DNA of 64,000 nucleotides from positions 57,824 through 121,823 of the forward strand of contig JAUNOI010000001.1 of NCBI GenBank assembly GCA_030531165.1, in the 5' to 3' direction. Both the position numbers and the translations under genes were made by a program. Below the pieces are notes generated by a model. That model had not been told where the DNA came from. It worked only from the letters and a program-made list of their open reading frames with translations, and did not search any database. Numbering within the stretch: the stretch's first letter is position 1; each line of letters opens with the position of its first letter. This stretch comes from Lachnospiraceae bacterium (GTDB taxonomy: Bacteria > Bacillota > Clostridia > Lachnospirales > Lachnospiraceae). Of this stretch, positions 1 through 7,516 are shown piece by piece.

Positions 1-2
1 CG

Positions 3-1685
3 CAGATTAAATACTTTGAATATATTATTACGGATTCAGAGTTAGAAGCTTTGGTTTTGGAATGTAATCTGATCAAAGAACATAATCCAAAGTATAATAC
101 GATGCTTAAGGATGATAAAAGTTATCCGTATATTAAGGTGACTGTACAGGAAGCTTATCCAAGGGTGATGTTTGCCAGAAGGATGAAACGAGATAAAAGC
201 AAATATTTTGGGCCGTATACGAGTGCAGGGGCAGTGAAAGATACCATTGATCTGATTCAGAAGATCTATCAGATCCGTACCTGTAACCGGAATTTGCCGA
301 GGGATATTGGGAAAGAGCGACCATGTCTTTACTACCAGATGAAGCAGTGCAAAGGTCCGTGTCAGAGCTATATTTCTCAGGAAGAATATCAGAAATCTGT
401 TCAGGATGTTATGAAGTTTTTAAATGGGGACTATAAAGAGGTCCTGCATTATTTAGAAAAGAAGATGCAGGAGGCAGCTGCTGAGATGGAATTTGAGCAG
501 GCCGCTGAGTACCGGGATCTGATAAAAAGTGTGGAACACATATCCAATAAGCAGAAAATCAACAGTGCGGGACTGGAGGACCGTGATATTATTGCGCTTG
601 CAAAGGCACAGACGGAAAGTGTTGTAGCTGTCTTTTTTGTAAGAGATGGAAAGCTGCTCGGAAGAGAGCATTTTCATATGAAGCATTCCCTGGAAACTTC
701 TCGTACAGAAGTTATGACGGAGTTTGTAAAGCAGTTTTATGCAGGCACACCATATCTCCCGAGAGAGATCTTGTTGGAATGCGAGATTGAAGAAAAAGAG
801 GTGATGGAACAGTGCCTGACCGCGAAAAAGGGAATGAAAGTGCGGATTCTTGTTCCACAGCGTGGGCAAAAAGTAAAACTTATCGATATGGCGAGAAGAA
901 ATGCGGTTAATCTTTTACGGATGGATAGCGAGAAAATTCGTTTAGAAGAAAAGCGGACGATTGGTGCAGTGAAGGAAATCGAACAGCTGATCGGGATTCC
1001 GGATCTCAAAAGGATGGAAGCTTTTGATATTTCAAATATCAGCGGATTTCAAACGGTGGCTTCTATGGTTGTATATGAAAACGGAAAACCGAAAAAGCGC
1101 GATTACCGCAAATTTAAGATCCAGTCGGTTCAGGGACCGGATGATTATAAAAGTATGGAAGAAGTTCTTACGAGGCGTTTCCGGCATGGGCAGAAAGAGA
1201 TAGAGCAGATGCAGAAGAAGAATCTGGATCTGGAATTTGGAAGTTTTACTAAATTTCCGGATCTGCTGTTGATGGATGGTGGAAAAGGACAGGTGAATGT
1301 CGCCAAACGTGTTTTGGAGGAACTGCATCTGGATATTCCGGTATGCGGCATGGTAAAAGACGATAATCACAGGACGCGGGGATTATATTATGAGAATGAG
1401 GAGATCTTATTTCCGCCAAAAAGCGAAGCTTTCCGCCTGATCACACGGATTCAGGATGAGGCACACCGGTTTGCGATAGAGTATCATAGGGAGTTAAGAG
1501 GAAAGACCAGTGTTCATTCTGTATTGGATGATATACCCGGAATTGGACCGAAGCGGCGGAAAGCATTAATGAAGCATTTTAAGGATATCGATAGGATCAA
1601 AAAAGCATCTCTGGAAGAATTAGAGTGCGTGGAAGGAATTACCAAAAATGCGGCGAAAGAAGTTTATCTTTTTTTTCATAATTAA
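3..1685 (+). CDS. uvrC: UvrABC system protein C (5' end cut by window edge)
   Basis: Excinuclease subunit that makes both incisions in nucleotide excision repair after UvrA-UvrB mark the lesion. The reading frame is open from base 3, so the gene begins upstream of the window; the TTG at 51 is internal. About 560 residues are visible. They comprise the end of the GIY-YIG domain (LLKD-like segment, YPYIKVT, then KYFGPY), a Cys-containing segment, a UVR coiled coil ([12 protein letters not shown]), the RNase H-like nuclease with [17 protein letters not shown] and DEAHRFA supplying the Asp-Asp-His set, and a C-terminal double helix-hairpin-helix ([13 protein letters not shown]). uvrB and uvrA lie 51 kb away. 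Family identity is certain; only the N-terminus is missing. Confidence 0.97.
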   Translation, partial: QIKYFEYIITDSELEALVLECNLIKEHNPKYNTMLKDDKSYPYIKVTVQEAYPRVMFARRMKRDKSKYFGPYTSAGAVKDTIDLIQKIYQIRTCNRNLPRDIGKERPCLYYQMKQCKGPCQSYISQEEYQKSVQDVMKFLNGDYKEVLHYLEKKMQEAAAEMEFEQAAEYRDLIKSVEHISNKQKINSAGLEDRDIIALAKAQTESVVAVFFVRDGKLLGREHFHMKHSLETSRTEVMTEFVKQFYAGTPYLPREILLECEIEEKEVMEQCLTAKKGMKVRILVPQRGQKVKLIDMARRNAVNLLRMDSEKIRLEEKRTIGAVKEIEQLIGIPDLKRMEAFDISNISGFQTVASMVVYENGKPKKRDYRKFKIQSVQGPDDYKSMEEVLTRRFRHGQKEIEQMQKKNLDLEFGSFTKFPDLLLMDGGKGQVNVAKRVLEELHLDIPVCGMVKDDNHRTRGLYYENEEILFPPKSEAFRLITRIQDEAHRFAIEYHRELRGKTSVHSVLDDIPGIGPKRRKALMKHFKDIDRIKKASLEELECVEGITKNAAKEVYLFFHN

Positions 1686-1704
1686 AGGAAAAGAGAATCT
1701 TTCA

Positions 1705-1733
1705 TTAAAGAAAAATATATGATACACTATAAT
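1705..1733 (+). promoter_or_regulatory. sigma-A-type promoter for hprK operon
   Basis: TTAAAG, 17 bp, TATAAT, placed 43 bp before the hprK start and just after the uvrC stop. The -10 is perfect and the -35 is weak. Confidence 0.5.
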
Positions 1734-1775
1734 GTAAAGTTGGGAGCTTTTGCAATTACAAGGAGGTACTAGAGA

Positions 1776-2720
1776 ATGGATAGAGGATATGAAGTTGCAT
1801 TAGAAAAGATGATAGAGAAGATGGATTTGGTGAGTTATACACCAGAGATCGATATTTCAGAACTATCCATTCATCAGTCGGAGATTAATCGTCCGGCTTT
1901 ACAGTTATCCGGCTTTTTTGAACGGTTTGCCCAGAACCGTGTCCAGATTATTGGACGCGTTGAGCATACCTATATTGAAGAGATTCTGGAAAAAGACAGA
2001 TTAAAGATGCTGGAAGTATATGAACAGTTTTTTAATTCTAAGATTCCATGTGTTGTCTTTGCCAGAGGATTAAAGCCGACGAAGGCGCTTCTTTATATGT
2101 CCGAGAAGTATCAGGTGCCATTGCTCGGAACGAATCTCGGTACTTCGGAATTTATGGCAGAATTGATCCGCTGGCTTAATGAAGAGTTGGCACCTAGAAT
2201 TTCTATTCATGGAGTTTTAGTTGATGTTTTCGGTGAAGGTGTCCTGATCATGGGAGAAAGCGGAATTGGTAAAAGCGAAGCAGCTTTGGAGTTAATTAAG
2301 AGAGGACATCGTCTTGTATCCGACGATGTTGTTGAGATAAAGAGAATCAGCAAAGATACCCTTGTAGGGTCTGCCCCTGAGATTACACGGCATTTTATTG
2401 AATTACGGGGAATCGGTATCATTGACGTGAAGACGTTATATGGTGTTGAAAGCGTTAAGATGACACAGAACATTGATATGGTGATCCAGCTGGATGAATG
2501 GGATAAGGGAACGGATTATGACCGTCTTGGCCTGGAAGAGAAGTATACAGAATTTCTTGGCAATAAAGTCGTATCTCATCAGATCCCGATCCGTCCCGGA
2601 CGTAATCTGGCAATTATCGTAGAGTCAGCAGCGATCAATCATAGACAGAAGAAGATGGGATACAATGCTGCGAAGGAGTTATATAACCGTGTAACGGGTC
2701 AGTTTGCCATGGAAGATTAG
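1776..2720 (+). CDS. hprK: HPr kinase/phosphorylase
   Basis: Bifunctional enzyme that phosphorylates and dephosphorylates Ser46 of HPr and Crh. This is the switch for CcpA-dependent carbon catabolite repression in Firmicutes. Length is 314 residues, normal for the family. The N-terminal regulatory domain is followed by a Walker A loop GESGIGKSE near residues 155-165. The signature region with VGSAPEITRHF and ELRGIGIIDV comes later and is typical of HprK/P. The ATG has a strong AGGAGG-type site 9 bp upstream. It is the first gene of hprK-murB-rapZ-whiA-HPr, so its likely substrate is encoded in the same operon. In Bacillus the gene sits with lgt instead. Confidence 0.96.
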   Translation: MDRGYEVALEKMIEKMDLVSYTPEIDISELSIHQSEINRPALQLSGFFERFAQNRVQIIGRVEHTYIEEILEKDRLKMLEVYEQFFNSKIPCVVFARGLKPTKALLYMSEKYQVPLLGTNLGTSEFMAELIRWLNEELAPRISIHGVLVDVFGEGVLIMGESGIGKSEAALELIKRGHRLVSDDVVEIKRISKDTLVGSAPEITRHFIELRGIGIIDVKTLYGVESVKMTQNIDMVIQLDEWDKGTDYDRLGLEEKYTEFLGNKVVSHQIPIRPGRNLAIIVESAAINHRQKKMGYNAAKELYNRVTGQFAMED

Positions 2721-2746
2721 AGAAGAACAGAAAACTTGGAGGAATC

Positions 2747-3658
2747 ATGGGAACATTTTTAGATAGATTAGAACAGATTGTAAGCAGCGAACAGATTTTA
2801 TTGAAAGAACCGATGAAAAAGCATACGACATTTAAAGTTGGCGGCCCTGCAGATATATTTGTGGAGTTGGAAAATGCGGAGCAGTTAAGAGATATCCTTG
2901 CCGCGGCGGAAGAATTTGATATGCCGGTTTATATTATTGGCAATGGAAGCAATCTTCTTGTCGGGGATCTTGGCTACCGCGGTCTGATCATTCAGATCTA
3001 TAAAGGGATGAATCAGATCAAAGTGAACGGGAATCAGATGAAAGTTCAGGCAGGTGCTTTACTGAGTACGATCGCAAGAAAAGCGCTGGAGCATAATCTC
3101 GGTGGTTTTGAATTTGCTTCCGGGATACCGGGGACTTTAGGGGGAGCAGTTGCCATGAATGCAGGTGCATATGGCGGGGAGATGAAGCAGGTCATCCGGC
3201 AGGCAACCGTACTTACCCGCAGCGGGGAGTTAAAAGTCCTGACAGTCGATGAACTGGAGCTTGGCTACCGCAAAAGTGCAGTGATTGATAAAGATTATAT
3301 CGTGTTGGAGGCAATCTTGGAATTTGTTCCGGATGAAAGAGAAGTGATTCAGGGAAAGATGAATGAATATGCCCAGGCACGTAAAAATAAACAGCCTCTG
3401 GAATATCCAAGTGCCGGAAGCACATTTAAGCGTCCGGTCGGATACTTTGCAGGCAAATTAATTGACGATACCGGACTGCGCGGCTTTTCTTATGGCGGTG
3501 CACAGGTGTCGGAAAAGCATTGTGGATTTGTCATTAATAAGGATCATGCAACGGCAAAGGATATTGTTACTTTAATGAAAGAAGTGAATCAAAAAGTGAC
3601 AGAGAAGTTTGGCGTTTCGCTGGAGCCTGAAGTGAAGATGATAGGAGATTTTGAGTAG
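2747..3658 (+). CDS. murB: UDP-N-acetylenolpyruvoylglucosamine reductase
   Basis: FAD/NADPH enzyme that reduces UDP-GlcNAc-enolpyruvate to UDP-MurNAc, the second committed step of peptidoglycan precursor synthesis in the cytosol. It has 303 residues. FAD-binding motifs IGNGSNLLV (near 60) and GIPGTLGGAVAMNAGAYGGE (near 125-145) are clear. The proton-donor Ser lies in YPSAGSTFKRP and the C-terminal Glu in SLEPEVK, which is the short MurB type of Firmicutes. A GGAGG site precedes the ATG. The start is 26 bp after hprK and the stop codon lies 1 bp before rapZ, so co-transcription and translational coupling are likely. Confidence 0.96.
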   Translation: MGTFLDRLEQIVSSEQILLKEPMKKHTTFKVGGPADIFVELENAEQLRDILAAAEEFDMPVYIIGNGSNLLVGDLGYRGLIIQIYKGMNQIKVNGNQMKVQAGALLSTIARKALEHNLGGFEFASGIPGTLGGAVAMNAGAYGGEMKQVIRQATVLTRSGELKVLTVDELELGYRKSAVIDKDYIVLEAILEFVPDEREVIQGKMNEYAQARKNKQPLEYPSAGSTFKRPVGYFAGKLIDDTGLRGFSYGGAQVSEKHCGFVINKDHATAKDIVTLMKEVNQKVTEKFGVSLEPEVKMIGDFE

Positions 3659-3659
3659 T

Positions 3660-4514
3660 ATGAGATTTTTAATTGTGACCGGAATGTCCGGGTCCGGGAA
3701 AAGTACGGCTTCGAGAGTGCTGGAAGATGAAGGATACTTTTGTGTAGATAATCTTCCCATTTTATTGTTAAGCAAATTTGCTGAGATCGTACTGGATGAT
3801 GAAACCGGAGTAAATAATGTCGCAGTTGGAATTGATATCCGAAGCGGTGAGACATTTAAGTATTTGGAAGAAGAATTGGCGAAGATCACCCAGATGGGTG
3901 TTAAGTATGAGATCCTGTTCCTGGATGCCGATAATGCAACGCTGATCAAAAGATATAAAGAGACGAGGCGGGATCATCCGTTGGCACGCGGTGCCCGGAT
4001 TGAGGATGGCATCAATAAGGAGAGAGAGATCATCGCATTCTTGAAAGCGGACGCAGATTATATCATTGATACGAGCAATTTGCTGACAAGGGAATTGCGC
4101 GGCAAGATTATCAAGCATTTTATCAAAGAAGATGAGGCTCGGCCGTTTCATGTGATGTTTTTATCATTTGGATTCAAATATGGTATTCCGACAGATGCGG
4201 ATCTGGTGTTTGATGTGAGATTTTTGCCGAATCCATATTATGATCTGTCCCTGCGCAATCTGACCGGCAATGATCCGGAGATTCAGGATTTTGTTATGAA
4301 ATACAGCCAGTCGAAAGAATTTCTCGATATGCTTGAGGAGATGCTGACATTTTTGATCCCGAATTATATTGATGAAGGGAAGATGGGGCTTGTCGTAGGC
4401 ATTGGCTGCACCGGAGGAAAGCATCGCTCTGTAACAATTGCGAATAAGATTTATGAACGAATGAGAAAGATGCCGTATAATGTCCAGTGCAATCATAAGG
4501 ACATTGACAAATAA
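3660..4514 (+). CDS. rapZ: RNase adapter / nucleotide-binding protein RapZ (YvcJ family)
   Basis: P-loop ATPase/GTPase of the YvcJ/RapZ family. In E. coli it targets GlmZ sRNA for decay and senses glucosamine-6-P; the Firmicute role is less defined (competence, nucleotide hydrolysis). It has 284 residues from the ATG, starting MRFLIVTGMSGSGKS, a Walker A at the extreme N-terminus as in the family. The C-terminal domain carries SFGFKYGIP, DVRFLPNPYY and GIGCTGGKHRSV. A TTG at 3651 also opens the frame, but the ATG at 3660 matches the family start. It overlaps tightly with murB and precedes whiA by 23 bp. The yvcK/glmR gene that often sits between rapZ and whiA is absent. Confidence 0.94.
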   Translation: MRFLIVTGMSGSGKSTASRVLEDEGYFCVDNLPILLLSKFAEIVLDDETGVNNVAVGIDIRSGETFKYLEEELAKITQMGVKYEILFLDADNATLIKRYKETRRDHPLARGARIEDGINKEREIIAFLKADADYIIDTSNLLTRELRGKIIKHFIKEDEARPFHVMFLSFGFKYGIPTDADLVFDVRFLPNPYYDLSLRNLTGNDPEIQDFVMKYSQSKEFLDMLEEMLTFLIPNYIDEGKMGLVVGIGCTGGKHRSVTIANKIYERMRKMPYNVQCNHKDIDK

Positions 4515-4537
4515 GAGAAGGAGAGGAAATTATCTAT

Positions 4538-5488
4538 ATGTCGTTTTCCAGTGAAGTAAAAGAAGAATTGGCAAAGAATACCGGTTCTGCAAGACATTGT
4601 CATATCGCAGAGCTTGCGGCATTGATCAGCTTTTGCGGCAAGGTTACGGCAGATGAGGAGAACCATTACTCTCTCTATGTTCATACGGAGAATACAGTCG
4701 TTGCAAAAAGATGTTTTTCCCTGATCAAGGACACATTTCCGGTACATCCTTCCTTAAAAATCAGCAAGAATGTAAGTCTTAAGAAAAACCGTATTTATCA
4801 AATTATTATTGACAATCATGATGATTGTGTAGTAATATTGCAAGCGATAAAGCTTCTAAATTCTTATGAGAATTTAGAGGATCAAGTAAATGTTATTAAC
4901 CATATCGTATTACAAAATACTTGTTGTAAGCGCGCATTCATTCGCGGAGCATTTTTATCTTCCGGTTCCGTCAGCGACCCCGATAAGAATTATCATTTTG
5001 AAATTGTATGTCAGGAATTTGATAAAGCAAAACAGCTGATGGGAATCATGAACAGTTTTGAACTGGATGCGAAATTAATCCGGCGTAAGAAGTATTATGT
5101 CGTATACATAAAAGAAGGATCCAGGATTGTTGATGTGCTGAATATTATGGAAGCACATGTTGCTCTGATGAAGTTTGAGAATGTACGCATCTTAAAAGAT
5201 ATGCGTAACCGCGTGAACAGACGGGTGAATTGTGAGGCTGCGAATATCCATAAAACGGTTGTTGCATCAGTCAGACAGCAAGAGGATATCCAGTTTTTGA
5301 TTGAACAAAAGGTATTTACAAAGCTTCCGCAGAATCTTCAGGAAATTGCATATCTCCGATTGGAGTATCCGGAAGCGTCTTTGAAAATGCTGGGAGACAT
5401 GTTGAATCCACCGGTTGGTAAGTCGGGAGTGAACCACCGATTGCGAAAGATTAGTAATATTGCTCAGGATCTAAGAGAGAGTTTGTAG
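4538..5488 (+). CDS. whiA: DNA-binding protein WhiA
   Basis: Homologue of WhiA, a DNA-binding protein with a homing-endonuclease-like (LAGLIDADG) N-terminal fold and a C-terminal helix-turn-helix. It is involved in sporulation in Streptomyces and in chromosome segregation/cell division in Bacillus. It has 316 residues and begins MSFSSEVKEELA, the family start. RGAFLSSGSVSDP and YHFEI mark the endonuclease-like fold. The C-terminal HTH includes MLGDMLNPPVGKSGVNHRL. The AGAAGGAGAGG site is about 14 bp before the ATG. It is fourth in the hprK operon, 18 bp before the HPr-like gene, the same neighbourhood as Bacillus yvcL-crh. Confidence 0.95.
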   Translation: MSFSSEVKEELAKNTGSARHCHIAELAALISFCGKVTADEENHYSLYVHTENTVVAKRCFSLIKDTFPVHPSLKISKNVSLKKNRIYQIIIDNHDDCVVILQAIKLLNSYENLEDQVNVINHIVLQNTCCKRAFIRGAFLSSGSVSDPDKNYHFEIVCQEFDKAKQLMGIMNSFELDAKLIRRKKYYVVYIKEGSRIVDVLNIMEAHVALMKFENVRILKDMRNRVNRRVNCEAANIHKTVVASVRQQEDIQFLIEQKVFTKLPQNLQEIAYLRLEYPEASLKMLGDMLNPPVGKSGVNHRLRKISNIAQDLRESL

Positions 5489-5506
5489 GCAAATAGGAGG
5501 AAGAAT

Positions 5507-5761
5507 ATGGTATCCAGAAATATGACAATCAACATCCCATCAGGATTGGAGGCAAGACCTGTTGCATTATTGGTTCAGGTAGCCAGCCAGTATGAAAGCA
5601 GGATCATGGTCCAGACAGGCGACAAACAGATCAATGCAAAGAGTATTATGGGAATGATGAGTTTAGGATTGGCTGAAGGTGAAGATCTTACAGTAACTGC
5701 AGAAGGTGCCGATGAGGTAGAAGCAGTTGATCATATCGAAAGATATTTAAGTTCCAGATAA
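5507..5761 (+). CDS. HPr-family protein with Glu at position 15 (Crh-like)
   Basis: HPr fold of 84 residues, the usual length. Canonical HPr carries GLHARPA with His15 as the site phosphorylated by EI; here the same place reads SGLEARPV, so residue 15 is Glu. The HprK target Ser46 is kept in NAKSIMGMMSLGL. Bacillus Crh has the same pattern (Gln15, Ser46) and also lies directly after whiA (yvcL), so by motif and position this is a Crh-type catabolite-repression effector rather than a PTS phosphocarrier. That it cannot relay phosphate from PEP is inferred from the missing His. Strong AGGAGG site; last gene of the hprK operon. Confidence 0.88.
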   Translation: MVSRNMTINIPSGLEARPVALLVQVASQYESRIMVQTGDKQINAKSIMGMMSLGLAEGEDLTVTAEGADEVEAVDHIERYLSSR

Positions 5762-5767
5762 TAAAAT

Positions 5768-5840
5768 AATACTCAATCTATATCATTCATGGCAGCTTAT
5801 TTTCTGTGGTATAAAAAATTTCAAATATAGATTGAGTATT
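5768..5840 (+). terminator. 16-bp perfect inverted repeat with 41-nt loop after the Crh-like gene
   Basis: Bases 5768-5783 and 5825-5840 are exact reverse complements, starting 7 bp after the stop codon. A T-rich run (ACTTGATTTTTTT) follows, so it can act as a terminator, but the loop is unusually long. The right arm ends 3 bp before the -35 of the tRNA promoter. Confidence 0.55.
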
Positions 5841-5842
5841 AC

Positions 5843-5871
5843 TTGATTTTTTTAAAAAAGTGTAGTAGAAT
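5843..5871 (+). promoter_or_regulatory. promoter for tRNA-Thr
   Basis: TTGATT, 17 bp, TAGAAT. The -10 ends 29 bp before the tRNA 5' end, a normal leader length. Confidence 0.65.
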
Positions 5872-5900
5872 GAATAAGCTGTTGGATATTTATTTCATAT

Positions 5901-5973
5901 GCTTCGATGGCTCAGATGGTAGAGCGGCGCATTCGTAATGCGTAGGTCGTGGGTTCGAGTCCCATTCGAAGCT
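5901..5973 (+). tRNA. tRNA-Thr (anticodon CGT)
   Basis: Seven-base acceptor stem GCTTCGA pairs with TCGAAGC. The D-loop contains AGATGGTAGAG, the anticodon loop is TTCGTAA inside the stem GCGCA/TGCGT, and the T-arm has GGTTCGAGTCCC. Discriminator is T; CCA is not encoded. The anticodon CGT reads ACG (Thr). Confidence 0.95.
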
Positions 5974-5980
5974 GATGTGG

Positions 5981-6019
5981 CAGGGAATCATAGATTTTAT
6001 GGTTCCCTGTTTTAATTTT
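5981..6019 (+). terminator. terminator of tRNA-Thr
   Basis: 12-bp stem (5981-5992 with 5998-6009, one G:T pair), 5-base loop, followed by TTTTAATTTT. Confidence 0.8.
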
Positions 6020-6112
6020 ACGCGAAGGCATAAGGCAAGCGGAAATGCTCGCATTTCCATTTGCCGCCGCACGCGAACCGGATGAAACTCGCAGAGCGTG
6101 TTTCATCCGGTT
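6017..6112 (+). repeat. dispersed palindromic repeat, copy A (full length)
   Basis: Begins TTTACGCGAAGGCA and ends with an inverted pair GGATGAAAC / GTTTCATCC around CGCAGAGC; a second inner hairpin is GGAAATGC / GCATTTCC. It matches copy B at 44997-45091 with about two differences over 96 bp. Shortened relatives lie at 36287-36343 and 57551-57608. Confidence 0.85.
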
Positions 6113-6185
6113 ATATAGGAAATGATTTTCCATATAATTCCAATGCTCCGCAAAATGTGTGGAAAAAGAAAGAGAGGCAGATAGA

Positions 6186-6728
6186 TTGAAAGAATTATTT
6201 GAATTATACTGGGCATTTTTTCAAGTGGGAATCATGACATTTGGAGGAGGTTATGCGATGCTTCCAATGCTTCAGAGAGTGGTTGTCAATGAAAAGAAAT
6301 GGGCGACAGAAGAGGAAATTATGGATTATTATGCGATCGGTCAGGTAACTCCCGGGGTGATTGCAGTCAATACGGCTACGTTTATCGGTTATAAGCAAAG
6401 AAATATTCCTGGCGGGATCTTTGCTACCTTTGGCGTTGTTTCGCCATCTCTACTTATTATTATGGCTTTAGCGGGCATCATAGGGCAGTTTTCTGATCTG
6501 GTCGTTGTCCAGCATGCATTTAACGGGATTCGAATCGTCGTGTGTGCACTGGTCGCAAAAGCAGTCATAGGCATGATAAAAAAAGGTGTAAAAGATGTTT
6601 TAACGCTTGCCATCTGTATCGCGGCGTTTGTCGCAGTCGGAGTCTTTCAGGTTTCGCCGATTCCGCTTGTTGTCATCTGCTGTTTTTTTGGTATTTTTAC
6701 AAAAGGCGGGGAGGTGCATAAAAAATGA
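6186..6728 (+). CDS. chrA: chromate transporter family protein, half-size subunit 1
   Basis: Inner-membrane protein of the CHR family, 180 residues, one CHR domain. Family motifs are visible: TFGGGYAMLPML near the N-terminus and GQVTPGVIAVNTATFIGY followed by GIFATFGVVSPS. Half-size CHR proteins come as adjacent pairs that act together. The next gene is the partner and overlaps by 4 bp. The chosen start is TTG at 6186 because GAGAGG lies 8 bp upstream; the GTG at 6159 would add nine residues but has no ribosome binding site. The family exports chromate in some bacteria; the actual substrate in a gut-type anaerobe is unknown. Confidence 0.85.
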   Translation: MKELFELYWAFFQVGIMTFGGGYAMLPMLQRVVVNEKKWATEEEIMDYYAIGQVTPGVIAVNTATFIGYKQRNIPGGIFATFGVVSPSLLIIMALAGIIGQFSDLVVVQHAFNGIRIVVCALVAKAVIGMIKKGVKDVLTLAICIAAFVAVGVFQVSPIPLVVICCFFGIFTKGGEVHKK

Positions 6729-7288
6729 TGGAGTATTTAATCTTATATGTAGAATTTTTTAAAGCAGGACTATTTGCTGTTGGGGGCGGACTTGCGACTC
6801 TCCCGTTTTTAAAAGCAATGATCGGAACGCATCCATGGTTTACCGCCACGGAGCTGACGAATATGATTGCGATCTCGGAATCCACACCGGGACCAATGGG
6901 CGTCAATATGGCGACATTTGCCGGATTCCATGCAGGTGGTGTATTCGGTTCGCTCATTGCTACATTTGGGCTGATCAGCCCGTCTATTATTATCATTATC
7001 ATCGTATCGAAGATTCTTGATAAGTTCCGCAGCAGTAAGACGGTGCAGAATGCATTTTATGCACTCAGGCCTGCGTCCGCCGGACTGATCATCGGGGCGA
7101 TGCTGGACGTATTTTTAATGGCGATGTTTCACCTGGATTATTGGAAGGTGGATATGGCGAAGTTTTTGAATATTCCTGCAATTTTGATTTTTGTCATATC
7201 GTGTATCTGTATATGGAAATGGGATAAAATTCATCCGATCTGCTTTATTATTGCCGGAGCAGTATTCGGAGTGGTGTTTGCGTTGTAA
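6725..7288 (+). CDS. chrA: chromate transporter family protein, half-size subunit 2
   Basis: Second half-size CHR protein, 187 residues, overlapping the first by 4 bp (ATGA-type coupling). Motifs AVGGGLATLPFL, SESTPGPMGVNMATFAGF and IATFGLISPS mirror those of subunit 1, with a stretch of about 12 Ile/Val/Ser residues in the next membrane helix. The two halves presumably form a heterodimer with antiparallel topology, as proposed for the ywrA/ywrB pair of Bacillus; this is family knowledge, not seen here. It is followed 10 bp later by a strong terminator, so the pair is a two-gene unit. Confidence 0.87.
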   Translation: MMEYLILYVEFFKAGLFAVGGGLATLPFLKAMIGTHPWFTATELTNMIAISESTPGPMGVNMATFAGFHAGGVFGSLIATFGLISPSIIIIIIVSKILDKFRSSKTVQNAFYALRPASAGLIIGAMLDVFLMAMFHLDYWKVDMAKFLNIPAILIFVISCICIWKWDKIHPICFIIAGAVFGVVFAL

Positions 7289-7297
7289 AAAAATGAT

Positions 7298-7347
7298 AAA
7301 GTTCTTCTTATGTGTTTGCGTGGCAGAGCATGGGAAGAACTTTTTTT
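7298..7347 (+). terminator. terminator after chrA pair
   Basis: Arms AAAGTTCTTC and GAAGAACTTT with a T7 tail. Arms and adjacent loop bases are nearly identical to the pfkA terminator at 33852-33888. Confidence 0.85.
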
Positions 7348-7414
7348 CATTACCTGGATGCTGATAAATAAGCCAAATAAGTCCATATCCCCATTTTATG
7401 GAAGAGAGAAACGC

Positions 7415-7443
7415 TTGCATTCTCTATGGATTAATAGTATAAT
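7415..7443 (+). promoter_or_regulatory. promoter of the anaerobic ribonucleotide reductase operon
   Basis: TTGCAT, 17 bp, TATAAT, about 74 bp before the nrdD ATG and immediately upstream of two NrdR-like boxes. Confidence 0.75.
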
Positions 7444-7446
7444 AAA

Positions 7447-7494
7447 CCACAAGATGTTGTGGGATAAAAGGATAAGTAACACAACATCTGTTTT
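7447..7494 (+). promoter_or_regulatory. tandem NrdR-like boxes
   Basis: Box 1 at 7447-7462 is a palindrome with CCACAA/TTGTGG arms. Box 2 at 7479-7494 keeps the left arm ACACAA and the central AT but has a poor right arm. The box-to-box offset is 32 bp, three helical turns, the known arrangement of NrdR sites. They lie just downstream of the -10, so binding would repress nrdD. Confidence 0.7.
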
Positions 7495-7516
7495 TGACAG
7501 AAAGGTATGTTGTATT

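Noticed and set aside
3651-3659. TTG start for rapZ overlapping murB
   Set aside because: Only 3 bp from AGGAG and it adds three residues before the conserved MRF(L/V)IVTG start.
5912-6133. Small open frames on the minus strand over tRNA-Thr and repeat copy A
   Set aside because: They translate the tRNA and the repeat; similar peptides occur over copy B, showing they are by-products of the repeat.
7310-7516. Longer nrdD reading frame upstream of the ATG at 7517
   Set aside because: It would translate the terminator, promoter and NrdR-like boxes; no ribosome binding site, and NrdD proteins begin with the ATP-cone at MKEIQKRNG.
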